DNA of 64,000 nt. Source: Arctopsyche grandis. Lineage: Eukaryota > Arthropoda > Insecta > Trichoptera > Hydropsychidae. The stretch's first letter is position 1, and each line of letters starts with the position of its first letter. The DNA is taken from positions 27,218,001 through 27,282,000 of the forward strand of contig NC_135365.1 in assembly GCF_051622035.1 (NCBI RefSeq). The letters are read 5' to 3'. Positions 51,291-61,005 of the stretch are shown one piece after another. The position numbers and the translations under genes are program-made. The notes beneath the pieces were generated by a model. The model saw nothing but the letters and a program-made list of their open reading frames with translations. It made no database searches and was not told the DNA's origin.

Positions 51291-52631
51291 CTAAAAATTA
51301 AAAATTATTTATAATTTTTTTTTGTAAAAAAAAGTATTGAAGACAGTAAAATCAAATTTTTCAACCCACGTGTAAAACGATTGTAAAAATGAGTTAGATT
51401 AGATAGATCTTATATTTCAAAATAAGATAGAATACCATGGAAAAAATGATTGACCAATTTTTGAGTACAAAAAAATTAGTCCAAAAGGCGTTAATTGATC
51501 CAAATATCGATTAAGAATTTGAATGAAACCGCTGAAATATTAATTGCAGTATTGAAAATATTATAATAACCGTCGAACCATTGAGCATAGAAGATTCCAT
51601 CTAACTGCAGAAAAAAAAGGTCGAACACTCCTAACTTCATAGTCATTTTGGAAAATTGAATTTTTAGAGTACGACCCGTTCACAAGGAGACCAATTCTTC
51701 TTCTTCTGGGTACGAAAATCCACAATATTTAATTTTCTATATTTAAGGAAGGAAAATAATGTGCAATCTTTCATAATGTTACAGCGGAAATAATTCCCTG
51801 TTTTGGTTAAGTGAAAGAAACGTTATTTTTCTCTATTATTCGATTTTTACAAAGAGTTATTTTTTTTAGAAATCCTGTCAGTGGATGTCAAAGAATTTTC
51901 TCTTTTTATTTGAACGCTTGTGTTAACGTTATTTAAGTAATTATTAAAGTAAACACATTTTGGTTTATTTAAATTTTATATATTTATTAGTGTATTCGTG
52001 TGTAAAGTATAAAGCCAAATAAAATATGTGTATATATAACAAGTCTGCACATTTTAAAATTATGGATTAAAAATTATAATTTAAACATGTTTAAAGTATT
52101 AAAGATTTTCTCGAGAATTTTTTATAGATTCATCTTATTTTTTATAGATAAATTAGAAACACCATGTAACATTTATGACGTGTCAACAACAATATAAATC
52201 GGTATACTTATAAATCTTTAGAAATTAAGAATAATATATATTTTTGAAACAGTGGCAATTTTTAAACATTTGAATAAATTATTGAATTAAGAAGTTAAAT
52301 GAATAGTTTCAGAAATACAAAAGAATATATATGACTCTTTTTAATTTGATTGTTGTTATATTAAAATTTCATGTGTACATACATATATATATGTATGTAC
52401 ATATGTACCATTCACATTAGTTTAATATATATTAATTTGTAAATGCATGGGCCACAAAGTTAAACTAGTTGTTGAAATAAATATAAAAATATGAAAATAC
52501 ATGAGCCACAAATTTTAACAACTACCAACGGAAAATAATCATAATAATCGAGGTTACAAATTTTGCATAATAAAAGAAATCATCCCCGCATCACTATTTT
52601 ATATCATCCTTCTTTATCATCATCATAATCA
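51291..52631. other. Spacer between the two env-derived genes
   Basis: Very AT-rich. It must contain the first exon and promoter of gene 1 (minus strand), but no ATG with a phase-matched donor is convincing. Nothing else is recognised apart from a CATACATATATATATGTATG palindrome near 52379. Confidence 0.5.
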
Positions 52632-54587
52632 TCATCCTTTAATTTTATACATCACTATTTTATATGTTGCGAGGATGATCAAAGCTACCAGCGCAATGGT
52701 GAGAATAAAATATAGAATGATTGGGATAAAACTTTGGTTGCTTTCTTGCATTTCTTGTATCGGCATTCGATAAGAATGCTTTTTGACGTAGGAGAGATCA
52801 CCGTGCATTAAATCTAAAAGTGGTAACTTTTCTTTAATGCTTTCCAATTTATCAACTGTACAGCAGTCATCTTTGTATAGTTGGAAGAAGATTTTCGGGA
52901 TACTTAAAGTCTTCACTTTATTAAAGTTGATTTTTAGCTGGTTTGTACCCACAAACATGCTGCAATTCTCCATCAAGTTGAGAAGTCCCGATCCAGAGAT
53001 TATTTGATCAAAAGAATCAGACTCGCCGCAATGTATCGACAATCTCTTGGGTTTGCTTTGAATGAAGGTCCATCTGTTGCTGTGCAATTGGTGCCAAAAG
53101 TCAATATCTCCGTGCAGAATCCTCACGTCACAGTCTTCGGGAAGTTTTGGCACGTCCTCGGTTAGAAGTTGAGTCTCGCATCGGGGTCTCTGTGCGGTGC
53201 GATAAATTTCCTTAGGAGGGCACATCTTGGTGTTTTCGTCAAGGATCTTACAATGGCCGAAAGAGTCCATGTAGGTGTATGCCAACTTGTCGTCGGACAG
53301 GGCAAGGTAGGGCGAAAGAGTGGAAATCGACTGGACGAACAAGAAAAAGTCTCCAATCTGGACAGGATGCGGCACGCAATTGTACAAAGTGTACTGAATT
53401 TTGTTCACTAGAGGCACTTTCAGCACATACACCAGTTTGAAATCTTGTATTTCGTTCGACACATCGGACATTCTTATGATACGATCTATGTTATCTATTG
53501 TAGGGTGCCAGGGTAATTCGTTGTCTCGTAGATAAGGCACCACATTCTCAGTCAGCCCTTCATGCAACTGCGTACGACTCAATATTGCAATGTCGAGTAC
53601 ATTGGCATTGCTCAAGGTGATCTCTCGAAGTACTTGAGCTAGTTTATTTTGAAAATTTTCAAACCGGGTGGTCAAACTCGCCAACCACGATAGCATATTG
53701 GATTTGATTTTTAAATTTTCAATTTCACTCCGGTGGTTCTTCAATATAAAATCGTGTTTCGTTAAAATTGCATTGTATTCTTCTATAACGCTATCCGTTT
53801 CGTTCATTTTGAAATCCAAGTTTTTTAAGACGTCCCCGTGTTGTAGAAGTATTCTGCGATTCTCTTCTGAAAACGATGCCTCTTGAGCTAGCATATAGTT
53901 GAAATCGTTAAAATTATTCAGAATATTAGCCTCTGTCCTATAAACTTCGTCTAAAGATGCTTCCAGGGTATTAAGATGAGAATTCATAGTTATAATTTTC
54001 TGATTGAAGTCAAAATAGTATTTTTGTTGATTTTGTTCCATTTTTTTTATTGCCGTATTGTACTTTTTATAATTTATGGACGGTTTTCTTGATAATAAAG
54101 GCATCAATAAACTAATAATTCCAACGGCTGCAGTTGCTATCGTGATCCCCGCAACGATCGTTGTTATCACTGCCTTTTTACGTCTTATAGAGTTAGACGA
54201 TCCTGAATTCGATAATGATTTGATCTTGGCAAAACTTTCGTTCATATTCGTCGCCAATAACGTTATTATGTCCATGCAAGTGTTGTTCTCATCTATTAGA
54301 ATGATCGTGCTACACATTGCCTGTGATTTTATCAGAGCGTTGGCATTTGCCTTCAATTCATCGATCATGAAGTGCAAGTCAACAAACGTCACGATTTCTA
54401 AATGATCATCTAAAAATTTTATCTTGCTAACTGGATCGAAAAACATTCCAGGTCCATCTCTAGACACACGTACGACGAATTCATCTCCGAATGCAGGCGC
54501 TATTGTCATTAGCATTCTGCAAATCAAAAAAATGAATTCCGTTAAGCTGAGCACGGTAAGAGGTTTGTCGACATAAAAATCTCTCAT
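52632..54587 (-). CDS. Envelope (F-type) derived gene 2, candidate domesticated env
   Basis: Intact 651-codon minus-strand ORF. Its N-terminus has a hydrophobic signal-like segment (about residues 11-33). Either the ATG at 54587 is used, or a splice acceptor (TTTGATTTGCAG) just before an internal ATG near residue 25, at the same relative place as the acceptor in gene 1. A GPGMFFDP motif, a basic RRKK site (about 135-138) followed by a strongly hydrophobic fusion-peptide-like run (139-163), coiled coils, a CETQLL...CDVR...W Cys-rich region and one C-terminal membrane segment (about 620-643) with a very short tail complete it. It is clearly paralogous to gene 1 but diverged. No LTRs or other retroviral genes adjoin it in the same orientation. 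Either a captured env under host use or an old proviral remnant; the uninterrupted frame favours the former. Confidence 0.78.
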   Translation of the reverse strand: MRDFYVDKPLTVLSLTEFIFLICRMLMTIAPAFGDEFVVRVSRDGPGMFFDPVSKIKFLDDHLEIVTFVDLHFMIDELKANANALIKSQAMCSTIILIDENNTCMDIITLLATNMNESFAKIKSLSNSGSSNSIRRKKAVITTIVAGITIATAAVGIISLLMPLLSRKPSINYKKYNTAIKKMEQNQQKYYFDFNQKIITMNSHLNTLEASLDEVYRTEANILNNFNDFNYMLAQEASFSEENRRILLQHGDVLKNLDFKMNETDSVIEEYNAILTKHDFILKNHRSEIENLKIKSNMLSWLASLTTRFENFQNKLAQVLREITLSNANVLDIAILSRTQLHEGLTENVVPYLRDNELPWHPTIDNIDRIIRMSDVSNEIQDFKLVYVLKVPLVNKIQYTLYNCVPHPVQIGDFFLFVQSISTLSPYLALSDDKLAYTYMDSFGHCKILDENTKMCPPKEIYRTAQRPRCETQLLTEDVPKLPEDCDVRILHGDIDFWHQLHSNRWTFIQSKPKRLSIHCGESDSFDQIISGSGLLNLMENCSMFVGTNQLKINFNKVKTLSIPKIFFQLYKDDCCTVDKLESIKEKLPLLDLMHGDLSYVKKHSYRMPIQEMQESNQSFIPIILYFILTIALVALIILATYKIVMYKIKG

Positions 54588-54671
54588 ACTGTATCGTAGC
54601 TACATATATATACTAAAATAGACCCTACAAGAGATATATACACACATAGGTATATAAATATTCATATATAC

Positions 54672-54845
54672 CAGTGGCATGCCGTGAAAATCTATCCGTT
54701 TTTATCGCACAGCCTTACTTACAAGTGCGCAAGCTGGATAAAAGGGGACTCGGTATGACGTCACTTAGTTACCTTGTATCCAGCTCACGCACATGTAAGT
54801 AAGGCTGTGCGATAAAAATGAGGATATTTCCATGGCACGTCACTG
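54672..54845. mobile_element. hAT-like MITE, nearly palindromic
   Basis: CAGTGGCATGCCGTG at the left and a GGCACGTCACTG end at the right form inverted repeats of about 70 bp each, including TCGCACAGCCTTACTTAC and its complement. The element folds almost end to end. The CAGTG termini suggest hAT, but I do not see a matching 8-bp duplication. It sits between env-derived gene 2 and the LTR element, upstream of the gene-2 ORF. Confidence 0.75.
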
Positions 54846-54863
54846 ATGTGCATACATATGTAC

Positions 54864-55329
54864 TGTTATGTACCCCGCTTATCACTCGAGTTCCCACAAT
54901 ATCAAATGTACTTTTCACACGCTCATATACGTGAATAACAAAACCATAAAAATTCCTGTAATAGGATATTCAGATAACACAGGAATGTACCCAGCCCATA
55001 AGATAACAAATCATTTATATAGATCGCCATTCGATCGCATTAGTCAGTCATCATCATCGACTCAGAGAGTGACAGTCGTCATCGTAAATACTCCGAGAAC
55101 GTGTCCTCAATTAACGATCAGCACAGCAGCAGAATAAAGTGAACGAAAGTTATAGTGAAATAGTTCTACGTGTCTCCTATTATAAAAATCATAGTTCCAT
55201 TATCTATCGGTTTTCGAATATATCTATAATATAAGATAATTGTAACATTTTAATAACAATAAAGAAACTTGGTTGGTTAACCAAGTAATAAAAATAAAAA
55301 TTAAATAAATATCTCCCTGGAACGTGACA
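54864..55329 (+). repeat. 5' LTR (466 bp)
   Basis: It starts TGTTATG and ends GTGACA. A TATATA at 55016-55021 lies 30 bases before an insect-type initiator TCAGT (A at 55046), giving the likely start of R. AATAAA lies at 55258-55263. It differs from the 3' LTR only at 55079 (T here, C at 59300). The ORF read through it is not a gene. Confidence 0.97.
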
Positions 55330-55340
55330 TATGATAATTT

Positions 55341-55358
55341 TGGTGGCAGCGGTGGGAT
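55341..55358 (+). other. Primer-binding site, tRNA-Leu type
   Basis: TGGTGGCAGCGGTGGGAT lies 11 bases after the LTR. Its complement, ATCCCACCGCTGCCACCA, corresponds to the 3' end (with CCA) of common eukaryotic tRNA-Leu species. This match is from memory of tRNA sequences. Confidence 0.75.
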
Positions 55359-55724
55359 GAGTCAATTGGTTTAAATTAAAAATATCCGTGCAAGGATAAG
55401 TGAAAGTTTTAAAAAGAGGAAAATTCCTAAAAAGTGAAAGTGCTAAATAAGATATTAAATCTTAATAAATTTCGTGAACTTAAACATTCCAAAAAACGTA
55501 GCTATTCAGATTAGATCTAAGTATCTATCATTCCCGAGGGAATCAGCAATTATTGCTCTTGAGTGAATTAGTGACGTTCGGAAGTACAGTTCAGTTTTAA
55601 TAAAAATAAAAATAATAATTTTAAACCAACGGCGAAAAAACGTAGCAGTTACGGCGGATTCTACATCCTACAACCTCGCAAGGACCTTCCCAGATTTTCG
55701 AGACCAAGAACAACCAACATCAAT

Positions 55725-56301
55725 ATGGAAATTGTATTAGTGTAAGTCTTCTGATACTTCCCACATTACACAAACACACAATATAAACTTAGTTGCTGAT
55801 ATTTAAATTCTAAGAACGCCTCCTAAAAAGGATAGTGAAGGTGAAGTTGTGATTCAGGAAGTAATAGACTTCAACACACTCACTAAATTCATAAAAAGGT
55901 ATGATGGTAGTTCAATACCATTGTACGAATTCATCGATGACCGTGAGAATGCTCTCATATTAGCATCAGAGTCCCAACGTAAAATATTATTAAATTACAT
56001 TGTATCTCAAATTACGGGATCTACAAGAATAATTATATCGAATATAAATACTAGAGATTTCAATAGTATAAAAGAAGCGCTTGTTAGAAATTATAGTCCC
56101 CATAAAAATTACTCTACATTATTATTGGAACTTCAACAATTGAAGCAACGACATGACGAAGACGTAACTAAATTTATGAATCGTATTCAAACCGCGACAA
56201 ATTCCCTTATTAAAAGCATACAAAATTGTAACATCAAGTCCAAAGCAGACGAATTTAACGGACAAATAAAATTAATTGACGAACTTAGTCTTCAAGGATG
56301 A
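55725..56301 (+). CDS. gag: gag, N-terminal part, with probable 73-bp intron
   Basis: ATG at 55725 opens five codons plus two bases, then GTAAGT (55742). The acceptor TCTAAG ends at 55814, and the frame resumes in phase at 55815 and runs to TGA at 56299. The product shows the helical capsid character of gypsy-type Gag. Without splicing the first frame stops after six codons. The stop at 56299 overlaps the next gag frame by four bases (ATGA), and the following frame carries the expected continuation, so gag is interrupted by a single frame change. I describe the break only. Confidence 0.7.
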
Positions 56302-56849
56302 TTCACGGAAATAAATGTCAACAAACGCGGATAGTATTTTATTCTACTCACCCAAAAACTCTCTTAGATGCGTATAAAACAGCTCTAGAAATAGAGACTG
56401 ATACTGCAAGAAACAAAAATTGCAACATTTGTGGTCGAGAAGGACATACAAGCAATGCATGCTTCAAGAATAAAGACAGTAGAAATCAACAAGTCCACTC
56501 TGTTGAGACGCGCCCCAAGACATGGGAAAATAATAGAAATAATGATGGACATAAAAATTTTAGCAACAATAATAATAATTATAAAAATGGATATAATAAT
56601 AAAAACAATGCGGGTTTCAAACCAAATCATCAGTACAATAACACTGATCAAAATAAAAACGGTTATAATAAAATCGATAAAAATAACAGGAGTTATGACC
56701 AACCAAAGTCATGTACTTATTGTAATTTAAAAGGACACACATTTGAGAATTGCTACAAACGGCAAAATAAAGAACAAAGAGATAAAAATAAGGTCAATCA
56801 TTTAAACTTAATTCCGTCTGTCGAAGCCCGAGTCAATCGAACAGACTAG
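56298..56849 (+). CDS. gag: gag, C-terminal part with two CCHC knuckles
   Basis: The frame contains two zinc knuckles, CNICGREGHTSNAC and CTYCNLKGHTFENC, separated by a long Asn/Lys-rich spacer. It follows the N-terminal gag frame in the -1 direction with no slippery site at the junction, so a mutation is likelier than recoding there. Its own 3' end overlaps the protease frame. Confidence 0.85.
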   Translation: MIHGNKCQQTRIVFYSTHPKTLLDAYKTALEIETDTARNKNCNICGREGHTSNACFKNKDSRNQQVHSVETRPKTWENNRNNDGHKNFSNNNNNYKNGYNNKNNAGFKPNHQYNNTDQNKNGYNKIDKNNRSYDQPKSCTYCNLKGHTFENCYKRQNKEQRDKNKVNHLNLIPSVEARVNRTD

Positions 56850-57712
56850 TTAATGACTCTTATTGTTTTAAATTAAACCCGAGCGATAACCCCATGAAAC
56901 ATATTAAAATTGATATTAAAAATAATAACAAATTTATTCCTAGAGATTTTCTAGTTGATACAGGAGCAGGGATCTCCATAATAAAAGAATCGTGCTTAGA
57001 TGAAAAAACTATTTACAATAAAAATGATAAAATTACAATTAACGGTATTAACCAAGGTTCAATATCCGAATCAATAGGAAGCATACATCTAAATTTAGAG
57101 TTTGCTCATCACAAAGTATACATTATGAAAGACGATGAAATCGATACCACATATGACGGTATAATTGGCGCTGACTTCTTTGAAATTAATCAGGCTAAAA
57201 TTTGTTATAAAATAAACAAACTTATTATCAACGAAACGATAAAAATTGATCTTCTTAATAATAACAAAGATAATGAGGATGACGAAATTCTAAATAATTA
57301 TATTGTAAAACCTCGAACGGAAACGATTACAAAAGTTGAAATAACAAATCCGGAGATAATAAAAAGCGAAATTATCGATGACGAACTTAATCAAGAAGGC
57401 GTTTATTTAGTCAATGCAAATGAAAATAATGAAACTCTTTGTACTACTCTCAATACTACCGATCAACAAATGAGAATTGATAATTTGAAAGTCGAATTAA
57501 AACCAATATCAATATCTACGGAAATAAATAATTTTGAAAATGAAAGTAATATTCCTATTTCCGAAATGAATAATGAAAATTTTGAAAATAAAACAAACGA
57601 TCCTATAAATGAAAAAGATAAAGACAATTTTGAAAATGAAAATAATATTTCTATTCCCGAAATAAATAATGAGAACTTTGAAATCGAAATTAAATCACCT
57701 GAATTAAAATGA
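56792..57712 (+). CDS. pro: pro (aspartic protease) with truncated pol
   Basis: The frame is open from 56792, with an ATG at 56894 that need not be used. The catalytic motif FLVDTGAGIS and the later IIGADFF strand mark a retropepsin. After the protease a short linker typical of the region before reverse transcriptase is kept, then the frame runs into an Asn/Glu-rich stretch with repeats of NENFEN and stops at 57710. No reverse transcriptase motif occurs. Confidence 0.88.
   Translation, partial: GQSFKLNSVCRSPSQSNRLVNDSYCFKLNPSDNPMKHIKIDIKNNNKFIPRDFLVDTGAGISIIKESCLDEKTIYNKNDKITINGINQGSISESIGSIHLNLEFAHHKVYIMKDDEIDTTYDGIIGADFFEINQAKICYKINKLIINETIKIDLLNNNKDNEDDEILNNYIVKPRTETITKVEITNPEIIKSEIIDDELNQEGVYLVNANENNETLCTTLNTTDQQMRIDNLKVELKPISISTEINNFENESNIPISEMNNENFENKTNDPINEKDKDNFENENNISIPEINNENFEIEIKSPELK
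56801..56807 (+). promoter_or_regulatory. Canonical -1 frameshift heptamer TTTAAAC
   Basis: The heptamer sits in the gag frame as T TTA AAC, exactly the X XXY YYZ register. The protease frame is open from 56792, and gag stops at 56849, so the site lies inside a 58-base overlap. A slip of one base back moves gag ribosomes into the protease frame. I did not identify a downstream pseudoknot. Confidence 0.8.
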
Positions 57713-57736
57713 TGTAATGACGAAATTGAAAAGTCA

Positions 57737-59041
57737 TTGGAATGTTTTCCTAAATTTCCTGAGCCGCAGGAATGTAATTTATTCGTATACAATGAAAAAA
57801 TTGTTAATTGCGATATTAAAATAAAATCTATTGATATGAAATTGCCAGAAGATGATTTCCTGTGCAATCTATTAATTAAAAATAAAAAGGTGAAAATAAA
57901 AGTTAAAGGGAAAATAAACGGAATTAATCGTAATATTAAAAATGGATTCGTTAAAATGTTAAAAGATATTTTCATAGACAAATTGATTATAAAAATAAAT
58001 AACGCTACTAGTGCGGAAATAAATACGAAAAGGAAAATAATTGAACGTGGTAATAAACCTAAATTTCGAATAACAAATAAAATATTGTGGTGTAAACCAA
58101 CAGTAAAAATTAAATTAAAACAAAATAAATATAAATTATATAAAATTTACCCTTTACCTATACCTCATACAGATACAGACATATACTCACTCATTATACC
58201 AACATATAAATACATTGGAGTATCAGTCGACGATATGAGTTATACTATTTTTGATAATTTAGAAAATAATTGTAAGAATATTATTAATCAAATTTTTATA
58301 TGTAATAAATTAAATATACTTTCCACACTAAGTGAAATACATTGTGAAACAAAATTGCTAAAAGATGTTACTAAGAATATACCTGAATATTGTAACACAA
58401 GAAATGTTAAAGGTAAAATAGACCTATGGCAAAAATTAACTAACAACAGATGGCTATATACCTTGTCGGAAAGTAAGAAATTAACAATTAATTGTAAGAA
58501 TAAAAAGAATGAATATGTTGAATTATTCCAAACAGGAATCATAAAGTTAGATAAAGGATGTAAAACGAATAATGGCTTAATAAGTTTAAATGCTGATATT
58601 AACATTTTTACTGAATATGAAAATCCAATGTCAAATATAAATATAATAAATGATAAATGTTGTGTTATAGGAAAAACAAATTATAGTTTACATCAACTAG
58701 ATCCTATAAAATTAATAAATGTAGATAACACAAACACTCAGAAAGTCCTAGAGACATTTGAAAAATTTAACGATAAATTAGAAAACTATCAAAATCAGCC
58801 AGCCATTGTAAAGCATTCCTCATTTTTTGTAAAGCTAATTTATGGAATAATCATTACTATTGTTATACTTATGCTAGTTAAAATAAGTTTTCATCTTTAT
58901 AAATGTTTTAGAGATAAGAAAAGATTTAATGTAAAGTATAATCGAAAACCACGAGATAACGTAGAAAACGAAGTAGAAATAGTTCAAATCGAACCAGAAA
59001 TTAGATCTAGAGAAGAAATATTAAATGCCATAAGCGGCTAA
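57737..59041 (+). CDS. env: env, C-terminal part
   Basis: Open frame in the same register as the protease. The first 110 residues or so are Lys/Asn/Ile-rich and unlike an envelope N-terminus. From about residue 130 it matches the C-terminal half of both env-derived genes here (CETKLL, a following CNxR, and NNRW), with one membrane segment near 355-385 and a tail of about 45 residues. The N-terminal half with the cleavage site and fusion peptide is absent, so it cannot be a working fusion protein. No independent start or splice site is evident. Confidence 0.8.
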   Translation: MECFPKFPEPQECNLFVYNEKIVNCDIKIKSIDMKLPEDDFLCNLLIKNKKVKIKVKGKINGINRNIKNGFVKMLKDIFIDKLIIKINNATSAEINTKRKIIERGNKPKFRITNKILWCKPTVKIKLKQNKYKLYKIYPLPIPHTDTDIYSLIIPTYKYIGVSVDDMSYTIFDNLENNCKNIINQIFICNKLNILSTLSEIHCETKLLKDVTKNIPEYCNTRNVKGKIDLWQKLTNNRWLYTLSESKKLTINCKNKKNEYVELFQTGIIKLDKGCKTNNGLISLNADINIFTEYENPMSNINIINDKCCVIGKTNYSLHQLDPIKLINVDNTNTQKVLETFEKFNDKLENYQNQPAIVKHSSFFVKLIYGIIITIVILMLVKISFHLYKCFRDKKRFNVKYNRKPRDNVENEVEIVQIEPEIRSREEILNAISG

Positions 59042-59076
59042 CTTCTTAATTTTTATGTATTAATAAGTTTCTTAAC

Positions 59077-59084
59077 AATGGGGG
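59077..59084 (+). other. Polypurine tract of the LTR element
   Basis: A short purine run, AATGGGG, lies directly before the 3' LTR where plus-strand synthesis is primed in LTR retroelements. Confidence 0.6.
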
Positions 59085-59550
59085 TGTTATGTACCCCGCT
59101 TATCACTCGAGTTCCCACAATATCAAATGTACTTTTCACACGCTCATATACGTGAATAACAAAACCATAAAAATTCCTGTAATAGGATATTCAGATAACA
59201 CAGGAATGTACCCAGCCCATAAGATAACAAATCATTTATATAGATCGCCATTCGATCGCATTAGTCAGTCATCATCATCGACTCAGAGAGTGACAGTCGC
59301 CATCGTAAATACTCCGAGAACGTGTCCTCAATTAACGATCAGCACAGCAGCAGAATAAAGTGAACGAAAGTTATAGTGAAATAGTTCTACGTGTCTCCTA
59401 TTATAAAAATCATAGTTCCATTATCTATCGGTTTTCGAATATATCTATAATATAAGATAATTGTAACATTTTAATAACAATAAAGAAACTTGGTTGGTTA
59501 ACCAAGTAATAAAAATAAAAATTAAATAAATATCTCCCTGGAACGTGACA
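59085..59550 (+). repeat. 3' LTR (466 bp)
   Basis: Same length and ends as the 5' LTR with a single substitution (C at 59300). It is followed by the GTAC duplication. Confidence 0.97.
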
Positions 59551-59574
59551 GTACATATGTATGTATCACTCGTA

Positions 59575-59870
59575 CTCGTACTCCCCGCTTCGTCGGTTGA
59601 CGGACTATTAGTCGAACGGACACTTGGCCGAATGCACACTAGGCCGACGGACATTTGGCTAAATGGAATATTTAATTGTTTAAATTTATCAAAAATATCA
59701 AATTTTAATGTGCTCAAGATGATTTCTGAATGCTGAGCTATGAGTAATTTAGATACACAATCGGGCAAAAGTCCGTCGACCTAATATACGTATGTTCAGT
59801 CAAATGTCCGTTCGGCCAAGCGTCCGTCGGCAAAGTGTCCATTCGGCCAAAAGTCCGCGCACGACATTTT
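59575..59870. mobile_element. Foldback MITE with GGACATTTGGC motifs
   Basis: The two ends carry many short related motifs (GGACACTTGGCCGAA, GGACATTTGGC at the left; GTCCGTTCGGCCAAG, GTCCATTCGGCC at the right) in opposite orientation around an AT-rich core. It lies just beyond the LTR element. No transposase. Confidence 0.65.
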
Positions 59871-59984
59871 AATTATAAGAATATTTTATTGAATAAAATA
59901 TTATTTTCTCAAATGCAATTTTAAGATCACATTGACCCAAAAACCAAACTTCGTTTTTTAATATTACACCTAATATATGAATAT

Positions 59985-60200
59985 GTTACAGTTGAAGTGG
60001 ATCTTCCAGTTGTAATATACATATTTTGACTAGTTGGAATATATTCCATCTAACCTGGTAACAACTACATAGTTGAAGGTTATAGTTGTAGGTTAGGTTA
60101 GGTTACATAGGTTATAGTTGAAGTGTATTTTTAGTTATAATATATTTTTTCAATAGTGGAATATATTTCGTCTAACCCACGTAAGTTGATTCATATCGCA
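59985..60200 (+). repeat. Two-copy tandem repeat, about 120 bp
   Basis: GTTGAAGTG..., AGTTGTAATATA... and TGGAATATATTcC(A/G)TCTAACC-type blocks recur with about 120-base spacing, joined by a GGTTAGGTTAGGTT motif. A further partial copy is near 60500. Non-coding. Confidence 0.55.
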
Positions 60201-60539
60201 AATTACATTCCAATTGTTCCAAATATATTACAACTGAAAATGCAGTTCAACTATATTTGGTATGAAAAGGTTAGGTTTTTGTGAAAATCACTCACTCGAC
60301 TAGTAAATTCACATTTTTTTTGTTTTGATCACATTCTTAGAGTTATCATAATACGATACTCATTACCATAATTCGTAATACCTAGCAAATATTAACGCAT
60401 TATTGGATTCTATAGCATGAGAACTGTACGCGCTGTAACTGTACTGTGGCGCACATTGTTGAAAGTTTATTTGCGCTTATAGATATATAATTTACTAAAA
60501 GCCAGTTGGAATATATGATAACTGATAATATACTTCAAC

Positions 60540-61005
60540 TGTAATATATATAAAAAAAATCGTAAAGATATGTTAAACAAACGTCTTTGAATTCTTGAAA
60601 GACAGTGAACGTTACAAAATATGTAGATTGTAAAAGGTGCAAAAAAACTTCATCTATTGAATTCTGGAAGATCGTATCATTAGATTAGAAAACGTGGAAC
60701 ATAAAAAACGGGCTAAAATTTTTGATAGATCATGTTATCTTAGCAATAAACACCAATTCATTGATGTCCTCCATAAAAAATATACATGATCATATTAACA
60801 AATATGTTCAAATTCTAGATTCATGGCCTAGCAGAAATTAAGCCTTCGAATTTGTCGAATGTACAATATAGTTTTACACGAAGAGATTATACATGAAGTT
60901 ACGTAGAACATCTCCATTTCATAGTTTAATACTTGATGAATGTATGGATATTTCTTTGAAAAATATTTATTAATATAAAACCTATATATTTATTAATATA
61001 CATAC
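60540..61005 (+). pseudogene. Decayed hAT transposase fragment
   Basis: A broken reading contains SPFHSLILDECMDIS at about 60910-60957, like the (F/S)LxLDESTDIS core of ZMYM/DUF4371-type hAT transposases. Multiple stops flank it. Confidence 0.5.

Larger units (their letters stand above)
54864..59550 (+). mobile_element. Young gypsy/errantivirus-type element lacking RT, RNase H and integrase
   Basis: Complete insertion bounded by two 466-bp LTRs and a 4-bp target duplication GTAC (54860-54863 and 59551-59554). Internal order is tRNA-type primer site, gag, protease, envelope C-terminal part, purine run, LTR. Reverse transcriptase, RNase H and integrase are entirely missing between about 57450 and 57740. 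It is therefore non-autonomous, yet the LTRs differ at one base, so it was mobilised recently by enzymes supplied in trans. Confidence 0.95.

Noticed and set aside
53169..53411. Plus-strand ORFs inside the env-derived genes (for example 53169-53411, 54076-54405)
   Set aside because: Antisense shadows of the long minus-strand ORFs.
54868..55137. 89-codon ORF repeated at 59089-59358
   Set aside because: It is an open stretch within the LTRs, duplicated because the LTRs are identical. Not a gene.
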